64,000 nt of DNA, from the NCBI RefSeq assembly GCF_902497785.1, contig NZ_CABVHK010000015.1, positions 10,746 through 74,745 of the forward strand, written 5' to 3'. Each line of letters opens with the position of its first letter. The stretch's first letter is position 1. The stretch comes from Pseudomonas fluorescens. Lineage in GTDB: Bacteria; Pseudomonadota; Gammaproteobacteria; Pseudomonadales; Pseudomonadaceae. Below the pieces are notes generated by a model. It worked only from the letters and a program-made list of their open reading frames with translations. It searched no databases and had not been told where the DNA came from. The position numbers and the translations under genes were made by a program. Shown here one piece after another: positions 51,614 to 58,526 of this stretch.

Positions 51614-52450
51614 ATGAATGATTCCACTGAGCGGAATGAAAACAAAAATGAAGTCGGTGTCGGTGCGGTCTCGAGGCTGTTCGCTGTGCTGCGCAGTCTG
51701 GGTGACACCGTCGAGGGTGGGGAGCGCGTGACGCAACTGGCACAGCGCATCGGTTTGTCGCAACCGACCACGCACCGCTTGCTGCGCAGCCTGATGGACG
51801 AAGGCATGGTCGAGCAGGACGCACGCAGCAAACGCTATCGCCTGAGCCTGGAGTTTTTTGCCCTGGCGGCCCGCGCCGGCAACAGCGGAAACTTGCGCGA
51901 ACTGGTGCGACCGTCGCTGCTGCGGCTATCCGCCTCGCTGGGTGATTCGTTGTTCTTGCTCGCGCGCTGTGGTTTTGATGCGATCTGCCTGGACCGCAGT
52001 GAAGGGCCGTTCCCGATTCGCACCTTTACCGGCGACATTGGCGGGCGCGTGGCGCTGGGTGTGGGCCAGGGCAGCCTGGCGATTCTGGCGTTCTTGCCGG
52101 AGGAAGAGCGTGAAACGGTGATTCATTACAACCTGCCACGGCTGAAGGATTTTCACCTGTACGACGAAGTGTTCCTGCGTTCGGAAGTCGAGAACGTGCG
52201 CGCGCTCGGTTACGCCGGGCGTAACACCGGGGTGTTGCAAGGTATGGCCGGGGTGGCGGTGCCGATTCTGGATCGCGAAGGGCGGGCGGTGGCGGCATTG
52301 AGTGTTGCCACCGTGAGTGACCGCCTGGGGCCGGATCGCTTGCCGACGGTGGTCGAGATGCTCAAGCGCGAAGCGGCGCTGATCGGGCCGCGAATCAATC
52401 CGTTTGATCCGTTGCTGAGGCGGCCTTCGCAGGTGTTTGGACAGGGGTAA
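51614..52450 (+). CDS. IclR-family transcriptional regulator
   Basis: A 278-residue IclR-family regulator: N-terminal winged helix (about 20-75; LAQRIGLSQPTTHRLLRSL) and C-terminal GAF-like IclR effector domain. It is divergent from the ABC importer/dehydrogenase operon, its probable target. ATG at 51614 follows GTCGAGAAATAAC. Confidence 0.92.
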   Translation: MNDSTERNENKNEVGVGAVSRLFAVLRSLGDTVEGGERVTQLAQRIGLSQPTTHRLLRSLMDEGMVEQDARSKRYRLSLEFFALAARAGNSGNLRELVRPSLLRLSASLGDSLFLLARCGFDAICLDRSEGPFPIRTFTGDIGGRVALGVGQGSLAILAFLPEEERETVIHYNLPRLKDFHLYDEVFLRSEVENVRALGYAGRNTGVLQGMAGVAVPILDREGRAVAALSVATVSDRLGPDRLPTVVEMLKREAALIGPRINPFDPLLRRPSQVFGQG

Positions 52451-52477
52451 TCACCCTCTGCAAGCCCACTCAAATCC

Positions 52478-52570
52478 CTGTGGGAGCGGGCTTGCCCGCG
52501 ATGACGGTGGTACATCCAGCATGGGTAGTGACTGACAGATTGCTATCGCGGGCAAGCCCGCTCCCACAGG
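52478..52570. repeat. BIME-like repeat, family A
   Basis: CTGTGGGAGCGGGCTTGCCCGCGATG and its inverse flank 45 bases between the convergent IclR and anti-sigma genes. Confidence 0.92.
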
Positions 52571-52583
52571 TTTCGAGGTGGGG

Positions 52584-53336
52584 TCAGAATTGCGCGGTTT
52601 GTTTGAGCATCTGCGCTGCCGGCGTATCGCTCGGGCTGACCATTGCATAGTTGTAACCGCCGCCCGACCAATACTCGGCCTGCAACTCGCCGTCACTGCG
52701 ACTGCCTCTTGGCAACATGAAGTTTTTCGGCCCCGGCGGGCGCACGTAGAAGCTGACTTTATGCCCGCTCCGGTCCTCGTAAACCACCATCGCCGCCGGC
52801 CCTTGCTCGGTACTGAGCAAGCGCCCGCTGACCGGATTGAACCCTGCCCCGGACAGGTCCGGCAAGCGATTAGCCTGGGTGAAATAACGGTCGAGCCAAC
52901 CCTGCATATCGCCATCGTCACTGACCTTGTAATCAGCCGGCAGAAAGCCCTGCTGGGCAAACAGCCGATAGGCCTGCATCGCATCGGCCATCGGCGCCGC
53001 GGCGCTGAGAAGGGTCATCTCCCGCGCCTGCCAACCACTGAACCCGCCGATGCTCACGGCGATCAGTAACACCGCAGCGCTGGCCAGATGGCGCCGCGAT
53101 TGGCGTTTGAGGCGCTGGCGAATCAGTGCCGGGTCGAGTTCCGGATTGGCCGGTTGCTGCAACGCGCCGCCGAGTGCGGCGCGCAGGTGTTGGGCATCCT
53201 GCTGCCAGGCGCGAACCTGTTCAGCCATGGGCGCGTTACTCGCCAGAAAAGTCTCAACCAGATGTCGGTCGTCGTCGTTCAGTTGGTGGTCCACATACGC
53301 GTGCAGGTCACGTTCGCTGGGGGGCATGCTGATCAT
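52584..53336 (-). CDS. anti-sigma factor (membrane-bound)
   Basis: A 250-residue protein: an N-terminal cytoplasmic helical domain (DLHAYVDHQLNDDDRHLVETFL) of zinc-less or RsiW/ChrR-like type, a single membrane helix (about 80-98; HLASAAVLLIAVSIGGF) and a periplasmic C-terminal domain. Its ATG overlaps the sigma stop codon (ATGA), the usual coupling of ECF sigma and anti-sigma. It would release the sigma factor on an envelope or oxidative signal. Confidence 0.9.
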   Translation of the reverse strand: MISMPPSERDLHAYVDHQLNDDDRHLVETFLASNAPMAEQVRAWQQDAQHLRAALGGALQQPANPELDPALIRQRLKRQSRRHLASAAVLLIAVSIGGFSGWQAREMTLLSAAAPMADAMQAYRLFAQQGFLPADYKVSDDGDMQGWLDRYFTQANRLPDLSGAGFNPVSGRLLSTEQGPAAMVVYEDRSGHKVSFYVRPPGPKNFMLPRGSRSDGELQAEYWSGGGYNYAMVSPSDTPAAQMLKQTAQF

Positions 53337-53839
53337 TTGAGTCTCCGCAGGGAAGGGCGGGTGATTTCGCCGTCGCTGAGTTGGCGCAAGGCCTGACGGG
53401 CGCGGGACAGACGCGACATGACGGTGCCGACGGGGACGTCGAGGATGTCGGCGACCTCCTTGTAACTCAGTCCTTCGACCGACACCCAGAGCAGCAATGC
53501 GCGCTGCTCGGTGCCGAGTTGATCGAAGGCCTGCAAGGTCGATTGCGCGATCACGGTGCGTTCCACCGATGGCTGGGTGTCGTCCCGCCCGGTGAAGAAC
53601 TCGAGCATCCGCGCATAGCGCCGGGAGCGCCGGTGGGCGTCGAGAAATTGCCGATAGAGAATCGAAAACAGCCAGGCACGCAAGTCGCCCTCGGGGCGTT
53701 TGTCACTCCACCGCGACAGCGCCCGCTCAAGGCACGACTGCACCAGATCGTCCGCGTTGCTGGGGTTGCGCGTCAATGACACGGCAAACCGGCGCAATCG
53801 GGGAATGATTTCTCTCAGTTGTTCGTCAATATCATTCAT
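53333..53839 (-). CDS. ECF-family RNA polymerase sigma factor
   Basis: A 168-residue ECF sigma factor with region 2 (RFAVSLTRNPSNADDLVQSCLERAL; RAWLFSILYRQFLDAHRR) and region 4 (YKEVADILDVPVGTVMSRLSRARQAL). ATG at 53839 is chosen because the predicted autoregulated promoter (53875-53900) lies inside the alternative longer frame from 53887. It is divergent from the peroxidase operon that carries an identical promoter, so the two are coexpressed targets. Confidence 0.93.
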   Translation of the reverse strand: MNDIDEQLREIIPRLRRFAVSLTRNPSNADDLVQSCLERALSRWSDKRPEGDLRAWLFSILYRQFLDAHRRSRRYARMLEFFTGRDDTQPSVERTVIAQSTLQAFDQLGTEQRALLLWVSVEGLSYKEVADILDVPVGTVMSRLSRARQALRQLSDGEITRPSLRRLK

Positions 53840-53874
53840 GAACTGCTGTCTAGTCACTACGCTGTGGACTAGGA

Positions 53875-53900
53875 AGACGCCCGACACCCGAGGTTATTCC
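53875..53900 (-). promoter_or_regulatory. ECF promoter of the sigma/anti-sigma genes
   Basis: Read on the minus strand: -35 GGAATAA (53900-53894), 14 bases, -10 CGTCT (53879-53875). The same elements at the same spacing drive the divergent peroxidase gene, evidence that this sigma factor recognises both. Confidence 0.85.
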
Positions 53901-53928
53901 ACGCCTGAAAAAATAAATACCGCGCCAT

Positions 53929-53954
53929 GGAATAAACCTTCGTGCGGTTCGTCT
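53929..53954 (+). promoter_or_regulatory. ECF promoter of the catalase-related peroxidase operon
   Basis: -35 GGAATAA (53929-53935), 14 bases, -10 CGTCT (53950-53954), giving a leader of roughly 35-40 bases before the ATG at 53998. It matches the minus-strand promoter in elements and spacing. Confidence 0.85.
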
Positions 53955-53997
53955 GCTTGATCCTTCTCACTTGTGGCCGCTGGCCCTGGAGTCTTTC

Positions 53998-55083
53998 ATG
54001 GTAGATCGCTCATCACCGCCCACCCGGCCGCCCTTGAGTGGCGCGAGCCTGACGTTGCGTCTGGCCGGCATTGCCGTGGTAGTTGCCGCCATGGCCGGGG
54101 CATTTGCCTACGTCAATGGCACCTTTGACCCACAGCGTCTGACGCCGAAAAAGCTGATCAATGTGCTGGAAACCAACAACGGCGTGCACCCCGGTTTTCG
54201 CCGCAATCACTCCAAGGGCGTGTGCGTGATCGGGCACTTCGAGAGCAGTGGTGAAGCGCGCAGCTATTCCAGCGCTCAAGTGTTCAATGATGCGCGGACC
54301 CCCGTGGTCGGACGCCTCGCGTTGCCCGCGGGTAATCCGTATGCGCCGGACAGCAGCGTGCCGATCCGCAGCCTGGCGCTGCGCTTCACCCAGGCCAACG
54401 GCCAGCAATGGCGCACCGGGATGAACAGCATGCCGGTGTTCCCGGTGGGCACGCCCGAGGCGTTCTACCAGTTGCAACAAGCCCAGTCGCCGGACCCTGC
54501 CACCGGCAAACCGAACCCGGCAGCGGTGCCGGCGTTCTTCGGTGCACACCCCGAAGCCGGGCCGTTCCTGGCCTGGATCAAGACCGCCAGGCCGTCCGCC
54601 AGTTACGCGACGGAAACCTACAACAGCGTCAATGCGTTCTACCTGGTCAACGCCGCCGGACAACGCCAAGCGGTGCGCTGGAGCATGGTTCCGCTGGCTC
54701 AGGATGCAGCAGGCGCCACAGCGCCGGAGGGCGGAGATTTCCTTGAGAAAGACCTGGTTCAACGGATTTCCGCCGGTCCGTTGCGCTGGCAGTTGAACAT
54801 CACCCTGGCCGACGCCGGTGACCCGGTCAACGACGCCAGCAAGGCCTGGCCCGACGGCCGCAAAGTGGTGAACGCCGGCACGCTGGTGCTCGAAAGCACC
54901 CAGCCGCAGCTCAATGGCGAATGCCGCGACATCAACTACGACCCGCTGGTATTGCCCGCCGGCATCGAAGGTTCCGACGACCCGCTGCTCGCCGCTCGCT
55001 CAGCCGGTTACGCCAGTTCCTACTTGCGCCGCACCAGTGAAGTCAGCCAGTTGCCTGCCGCTAAAAAGGAGGCTCAACAATGA
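53998..55083 (+). CDS. catalase-related peroxidase (SrpA-like)
   Basis: A 361-residue heme protein of the small catalase-related (SrpA) family. It has an N-terminal membrane segment (about 25-42), then the distal-side motif GVHPGFRRNHSKGVCVIG and the C-terminal heme-proximal region. Such proteins lack the full catalase core and probably reduce peroxides at the membrane or in the periplasm. ATG at 53998 follows GGAG by six bases. Its last four bases overlap the b561 gene start, suggesting that b561 supplies electrons. Confidence 0.9.
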   Translation: MVDRSSPPTRPPLSGASLTLRLAGIAVVVAAMAGAFAYVNGTFDPQRLTPKKLINVLETNNGVHPGFRRNHSKGVCVIGHFESSGEARSYSSAQVFNDARTPVVGRLALPAGNPYAPDSSVPIRSLALRFTQANGQQWRTGMNSMPVFPVGTPEAFYQLQQAQSPDPATGKPNPAAVPAFFGAHPEAGPFLAWIKTARPSASYATETYNSVNAFYLVNAAGQRQAVRWSMVPLAQDAAGATAPEGGDFLEKDLVQRISAGPLRWQLNITLADAGDPVNDASKAWPDGRKVVNAGTLVLESTQPQLNGECRDINYDPLVLPAGIEGSDDPLLAARSAGYASSYLRRTSEVSQLPAAKKEAQQ

Positions 55084-55625
55084 GCGCTCAACCGAATCAC
55101 TTCGCCCCCTTGGCGCGACTGCTGCACTGGCTGATGGCGGTGATGATCATTGCCATGCTGTTTATCGGCGCGGGGATGGTCGCTTCTGTATCAGAGCGTC
55201 ATGAATGGCTGATCAATCTGCACAAACCGTTGGGCATCGCCATTCTGCTGCTGGTGATCGTGCGCCTGGTCGTGCGCTTTTCTACCCGGCAACCGCCGCT
55301 GCCGGCGGACTTGCCCGGTTGGCAGGTACTGGCGGCCAAGGCTTCGCATGTCTTGCTGTACATCTTGATGTTTGTCTTGCCGCTGCTCGGCTGGGCGATG
55401 ATTTCGGCGGCGGGCGATCCGGTGATGCTCAGCAGTTCGGTGCAGTTACCCTCGATCCTGCCGGCGAATGCGCAGGTGTTTGCGTTCCTGCGCAAGGCTC
55501 ACGGGTATCTGGCTTATCTGCTGTTTTTGACCGTATTGCTGCATCTGGCGGCGGCGTTGTTTCACGGTTGGGTGCGGCGCGATGAGGTGCTGGACAGCAT
55601 GTTGCGGGGCAGGGATCGCGCTTGA
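55080..55625 (+). CDS. cytochrome b561
   Basis: A 181-residue four-helix membrane protein with heme-ligand histidines in LLHWLMAV, ERHEWLINLHKPLG, ASHVLLY and LLHLAAALFHGW. It overlaps the peroxidase gene by 4 bases, so it is in the same operon and probably passes electrons from the quinone pool to the peroxidase. Confidence 0.9.
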   Translation: MSAQPNHFAPLARLLHWLMAVMIIAMLFIGAGMVASVSERHEWLINLHKPLGIAILLLVIVRLVVRFSTRQPPLPADLPGWQVLAAKASHVLLYILMFVLPLLGWAMISAAGDPVMLSSSVQLPSILPANAQVFAFLRKAHGYLAYLLFLTVLLHLAAALFHGWVRRDEVLDSMLRGRDRA

Positions 55626-55645
55626 TCCTGAATGACTTCACGATG

Positions 55646-55717
55646 AAAAGATCGCAGCCTCCGGCAGCTCCTACGCGGGCATGATTGCGTAGGAGCTGCC
55701 GGAGGCTGCGATCTTTT
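55646..55717. repeat. BIME-like repeat, family B
   Basis: AAAAGATCGCAGCCTCCGGCAGCTCCTACGC and its exact complement flank ten bases between the convergent b561 and carboxypeptidase genes. It may also act as a bidirectional terminator. Confidence 0.9.
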
Positions 55718-55732
55718 CAATTTGTCTCTCAT

Positions 55733-56884
55733 TCAACGCACGGTATCGATCATCTCGGCAACGGTGGTCAACACATCCTTGCCCAATTGCTTCGAACGCT
55801 TGCCCGACCAGCCTGTCAACGCATCCGGCTTGTCGTTGTTGTCCTTGAACGGCATTTCCAGGGTCAGCGACAGGCAATCAAACTTCTGACCGACGCTGTT
55901 GCACGCCAAGGTCATGTTGGCTTTGCCTGGTTCGTCGCGGGTGTAGCCGTACTTGGTCTGGAAGTCTTTGGTCAGGTGCTTCAGATGGCTGCGGAAGTGC
56001 TCTTCGAGTTTTTCGATTCGCGGCGTGTAGCCGGGGTTGCCTTCGCAACCGGCGGTGAACACGTAAGGGATTTCTTCATCACCATGCACGTCGATGAACA
56101 GGTCGACGCCATACTTTTCCATTTGCTGCTGTACGAAAAACACTTCCGGACTGACTTCCGGACTGGCGCTCTGCCACGCGCGGTTGAGGTCCTGGCCCAT
56201 GGCGTTGGTGCGCAGATGCCCGTGGAATGCACCGTCCGGGTTCATGTTGGGTACAAGGTAAAGATCGGCGCTGGTCAGCAGTTTGTTCAGCACCGGATCG
56301 TCGTGTTTTTCAAGGCGCTCGATCACGCCTTCCATGAACCATTCGGCCATGTGCTCGCCGGGGTGTTGCTGGGCGATGATCCAGACCTTGCGCTGACCCT
56401 CAGCGCCCGTGCCTTTGCGCAGTAACTGAATGTCGCGACCTTCGACGCTTTTGCCGGTGGCCAGCAGCTCGGTGCCGGCCTTGGTCAGCGCCTGTTCGAT
56501 CAACCAGTCATGGCGACCACGGCTGTAGGGTTCGAAATAGGCAAACCAAGCGTGGGTGGCGGTGGCTTCGAGGCTGAAACGCAGGCAGTCGCCTTCGAAG
56601 ATGGTCGGTACGCGGAACCAGTTGACGTGATCGTAGGACGCCACTGCCTGATAACCGTCCCAGGCCTTGTTATACGAAGATTTGCTGGCGTTGTTCAGCC
56701 GGAACCAATGCTCCTGACCGACGTGCAAACCACTGGCCTTGAAGTGAAACCACTGAAAATGCTGGCTGCGGGTGTCGGGTCTGATCGCCAACAGCGCTTG
56801 CAGCGGGTTGCTGATATCCAGTACTTCAATGTTGCCGCTGTCGAAGTTTGCACTGATGTCGAAGGAGGATTTAGCCACGGTCAT
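55733..56884 (-). CDS. M14-family zinc carboxypeptidase (cytosolic carboxypeptidase-like)
   Basis: A 383-residue metallocarboxypeptidase of the AGBL/CCP-like M14 subgroup: N-terminal beta-sandwich domain (about 1-120) then the catalytic domain. Zinc ligands are visible in QQHPGEHMAEW (HxxE) and FIDVHGDEEIPY; the catalytic Glu is in LTLEMPFKD near the end. No signal peptide, so it is cytoplasmic. It stands alone; substrate unknown. Confidence 0.88.
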   Translation of the reverse strand: MTVAKSSFDISANFDSGNIEVLDISNPLQALLAIRPDTRSQHFQWFHFKASGLHVGQEHWFRLNNASKSSYNKAWDGYQAVASYDHVNWFRVPTIFEGDCLRFSLEATATHAWFAYFEPYSRGRHDWLIEQALTKAGTELLATGKSVEGRDIQLLRKGTGAEGQRKVWIIAQQHPGEHMAEWFMEGVIERLEKHDDPVLNKLLTSADLYLVPNMNPDGAFHGHLRTNAMGQDLNRAWQSASPEVSPEVFFVQQQMEKYGVDLFIDVHGDEEIPYVFTAGCEGNPGYTPRIEKLEEHFRSHLKHLTKDFQTKYGYTRDEPGKANMTLACNSVGQKFDCLSLTLEMPFKDNNDKPDALTGWSGKRSKQLGKDVLTTVAEMIDTVR

Positions 56885-57158
56885 AGTCGATTCCTGAATA
56901 TGATTTTTATGGCTGTCACTTTACACGCTGGTGAGGGAAAAACCGGGGGAAATTGCGGGGGAAAAGGGGGGCGTCCTCCTTGACGCCGTGGCAGCTTAGA
57001 GAGTGTGCGATTGATTCTCAAGTGCTATTTTTCGTTAGTTTGGCCCAATGTTGCCGGGCTTCTCTTGCCAACCGATATTCTTTTGATATTATCCGCGCCA
57101 TCGAATTTGCAACACGAAAAGACTTCATTAGCCTGAAGGTCAAGCCAGATTAACTGGC
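56885..57158. other. A/T-rich intergenic stretch
   Basis: No supported gene. A 66-codon plus-strand frame at 56953-57153 lacks a convincing ribosome site and composition. Sequence is markedly less GC-rich than its surroundings; it may hold the carboxypeptidase promoter. Confidence 0.4.
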
Positions 57159-57186
57159 AAAAAAAGACCCGGCAAAAAGCCGGGTC
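57159..57186 (-). terminator. rho-independent terminator of prrF
   Basis: Minus-strand stem GACCCGGC/GCCGGGTC (57186-57179 with 57173-57166), loop TTTTT, followed by T7. Confidence 0.92.
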
Positions 57187-57271
57187 AAAAACCGTGATTA
57201 GCCTGATGAGGAGATAGTCCAGGAGACCGACCTAAGGTCACTTGGACAATCGACTGATCTCGCGACCAGCT
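57159..57271 (-). ncRNA. prrF: PrrF small regulatory RNA
   Basis: The minus strand reads AGCTGGTCGCGAGATCAG at the 5' end, then CTTAGGTCGGTCTCCTGGA and CTATCTCCTCATCAGGCTAA, the conserved PrrF core, and ends in an 8-bp GACCCGGC/GCCGGGTC terminator with T7 (57159-57186). About 113 nt, as for known PrrF1/PrrF2. PrrF represses messages for iron-containing proteins under iron starvation. A Fur box covers its promoter. I recognise it from sequence; no search was made. Confidence 0.93.
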
Positions 57272-57274
57272 GCA

Positions 57275-57306
57275 TGCAATAATAATCATTCTCGTTTGCA
57301 AGTCAA
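57275..57306 (-). promoter_or_regulatory. prrF promoter with overlapping Fur box
   Basis: On the minus strand: -35 TTGACT (57306-57301), 16 bases, -10 TATTAT (57284-57279), 7 bases to the predicted start at 57271. GAGAATGATTATTATTGCA (57293-57275) matches the 19-bp Fur consensus at about 14 positions and covers the -10, so ferric Fur should block transcription. Confidence 0.85.
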
Positions 57307-57367
57307 ACGATTTTATCGGCGCGATTGGAAAAGTCTTCTGCGCGCCCGCCGAAATGTTCTTCCTGTC

Positions 57368-57709
57368 TTAAGCGTGCTGGCCCCCGTCGAGGGATCGATC
57401 CAGTAACGCCTTGGCCATATCAATCATGTGAACCGTCGAAAACGCCAGATCCCGGTGGCTACCGTGCAGATGGCTGGCTGACTCGTAGGCCGTGGCGGCG
57501 GCGCAACGCAACAGCTCGGTCGCACGCACCAGCGCTTCCTCGCTGCTGACCTTGCGATTCACTTCAAAGAAACGTTCTTCTTCTGCCTCGTCGGACACCG
57601 TTGGTTTCAAGTAGTAATCCAGCGCCCGCTGGGCAGCGGCCGAGCCTTTTGGCGAGGTGAGGGAGGTGTCGATTTGCAGGTCAAGCAGTTCGAGATTGGG
57701 GAGGGTCAT
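57368..57709 (-). CDS. small DUF6124-like (formerly DUF3077-type) protein
   Basis: A 113-residue helical protein with RALDYYLKP near residue 30 and a C-terminal helical stretch (AYESASHLHGSHRDLAFSTVHMIDMAKALLDRSL). This pattern is that of a Pseudomonas-specific family of unknown function, DUF6124. No signal peptide or membrane segment. It is monocistronic, directly upstream of prrF on the same strand. Confidence 0.8.
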   Translation of the reverse strand: MTLPNLELLDLQIDTSLTSPKGSAAAQRALDYYLKPTVSDEAEEERFFEVNRKVSSEEALVRATELLRCAAATAYESASHLHGSHRDLAFSTVHMIDMAKALLDRSLDGGQHA

Positions 57710-57839
57710 GGCGCTGGCATACTCCGTGATAGATTCAGATCCGTAAATCCATCCTAGTACGAACTGTATTTGTCACCAGAATTTAAATACTACAATTTGT
57801 GTTTTGTCGGCGCGGAGGCGCCCACGTATCGTGCCGCAC

Positions 57840-58487
57840 ATGGATAAATGGATTGAATTGGTCAAGGCCAAGATGAGTGAACTCAATGTCACTCAAGAGA
57901 TACTCGCCGAGCGCCTGGGGATGTCCCAAGGCGGCATCGGCCATTGGCTGAACAAACGTCGCCAGCCTGGCATCGATGACATGAACCGGGTGCTGCACGC
58001 GCTGGGCCTGGATTTCCTCGAAGTGGCGCTGGTCATCCGGGAGCCCGACGCTTCGACGGACGAAAGCCAGGATCTGCTGACAAAATACAACCCGTACTTC
58101 CGCTACCCGGTCAGCGACTGGCGAGCAAGCTGTGAGGTGCGCGATGGCGAAGCGACGGCGTATGACCCGGCACGATTCGAACTGACCGATTACCACGCTC
58201 AGGGCGCGGCGTTCTGGTTGCGGGTAACGGGCGATGCAATGACGGCTCCGAGCGGTGTCAGCATTGCCGAAGGCATGATGATTCTGGTGGACCCGGCGAT
58301 TGTCCCGGAGCCTGGCAAACTGGTGATCGTCCAGTGGCCGGATAGCGCTGAAGCGATGTTTCGCAAGCTGATCGAAGAGGGCGGGCAGCGTTATCTGGTC
58401 CCGCTCAATCCGACGTATCCGAAAGCCCTTTACACTGACGCCTGCCGAATCATCGGCGTAGTGGTTCAGGCAACGGCCAGATTTTGA
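57840..58487 (+). CDS. XRE/S24-type repressor with Ala in place of the catalytic Ser
   Basis: A 215-residue CI/PrtR-like protein: N-terminal helix-turn-helix (about 5-60; VTQEILAERLGMSQGGIGHWLNKRR) and a C-terminal S24 peptidase-like dimerisation domain. Where LexA/CI proteins have GDSM, this one has VTGDAMTAPSG, so the self-cleavage Ser is Ala; the Lys region (AMFRKLIEEG) is kept. It may therefore be a stable repressor not released by RecA. ATG at 57840 is used; an in-frame GTG at 57831 behind GGAGG is possible. Confidence 0.88.
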   Translation: MDKWIELVKAKMSELNVTQEILAERLGMSQGGIGHWLNKRRQPGIDDMNRVLHALGLDFLEVALVIREPDASTDESQDLLTKYNPYFRYPVSDWRASCEVRDGEATAYDPARFELTDYHAQGAAFWLRVTGDAMTAPSGVSIAEGMMILVDPAIVPEPGKLVIVQWPDSAEAMFRKLIEEGGQRYLVPLNPTYPKALYTDACRIIGVVVQATARF

Positions 58488-58526
58488 TCAGACCGGTCCT
58501 CGCAATGCGTAGGACCGATCTTCATT

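Noticed and set aside
56953..57153. 66-codon plus-strand ORF between the carboxypeptidase gene and prrF
   Set aside because: No ribosome site, no recognisable feature, and unusual composition. The region is better read as intergenic.
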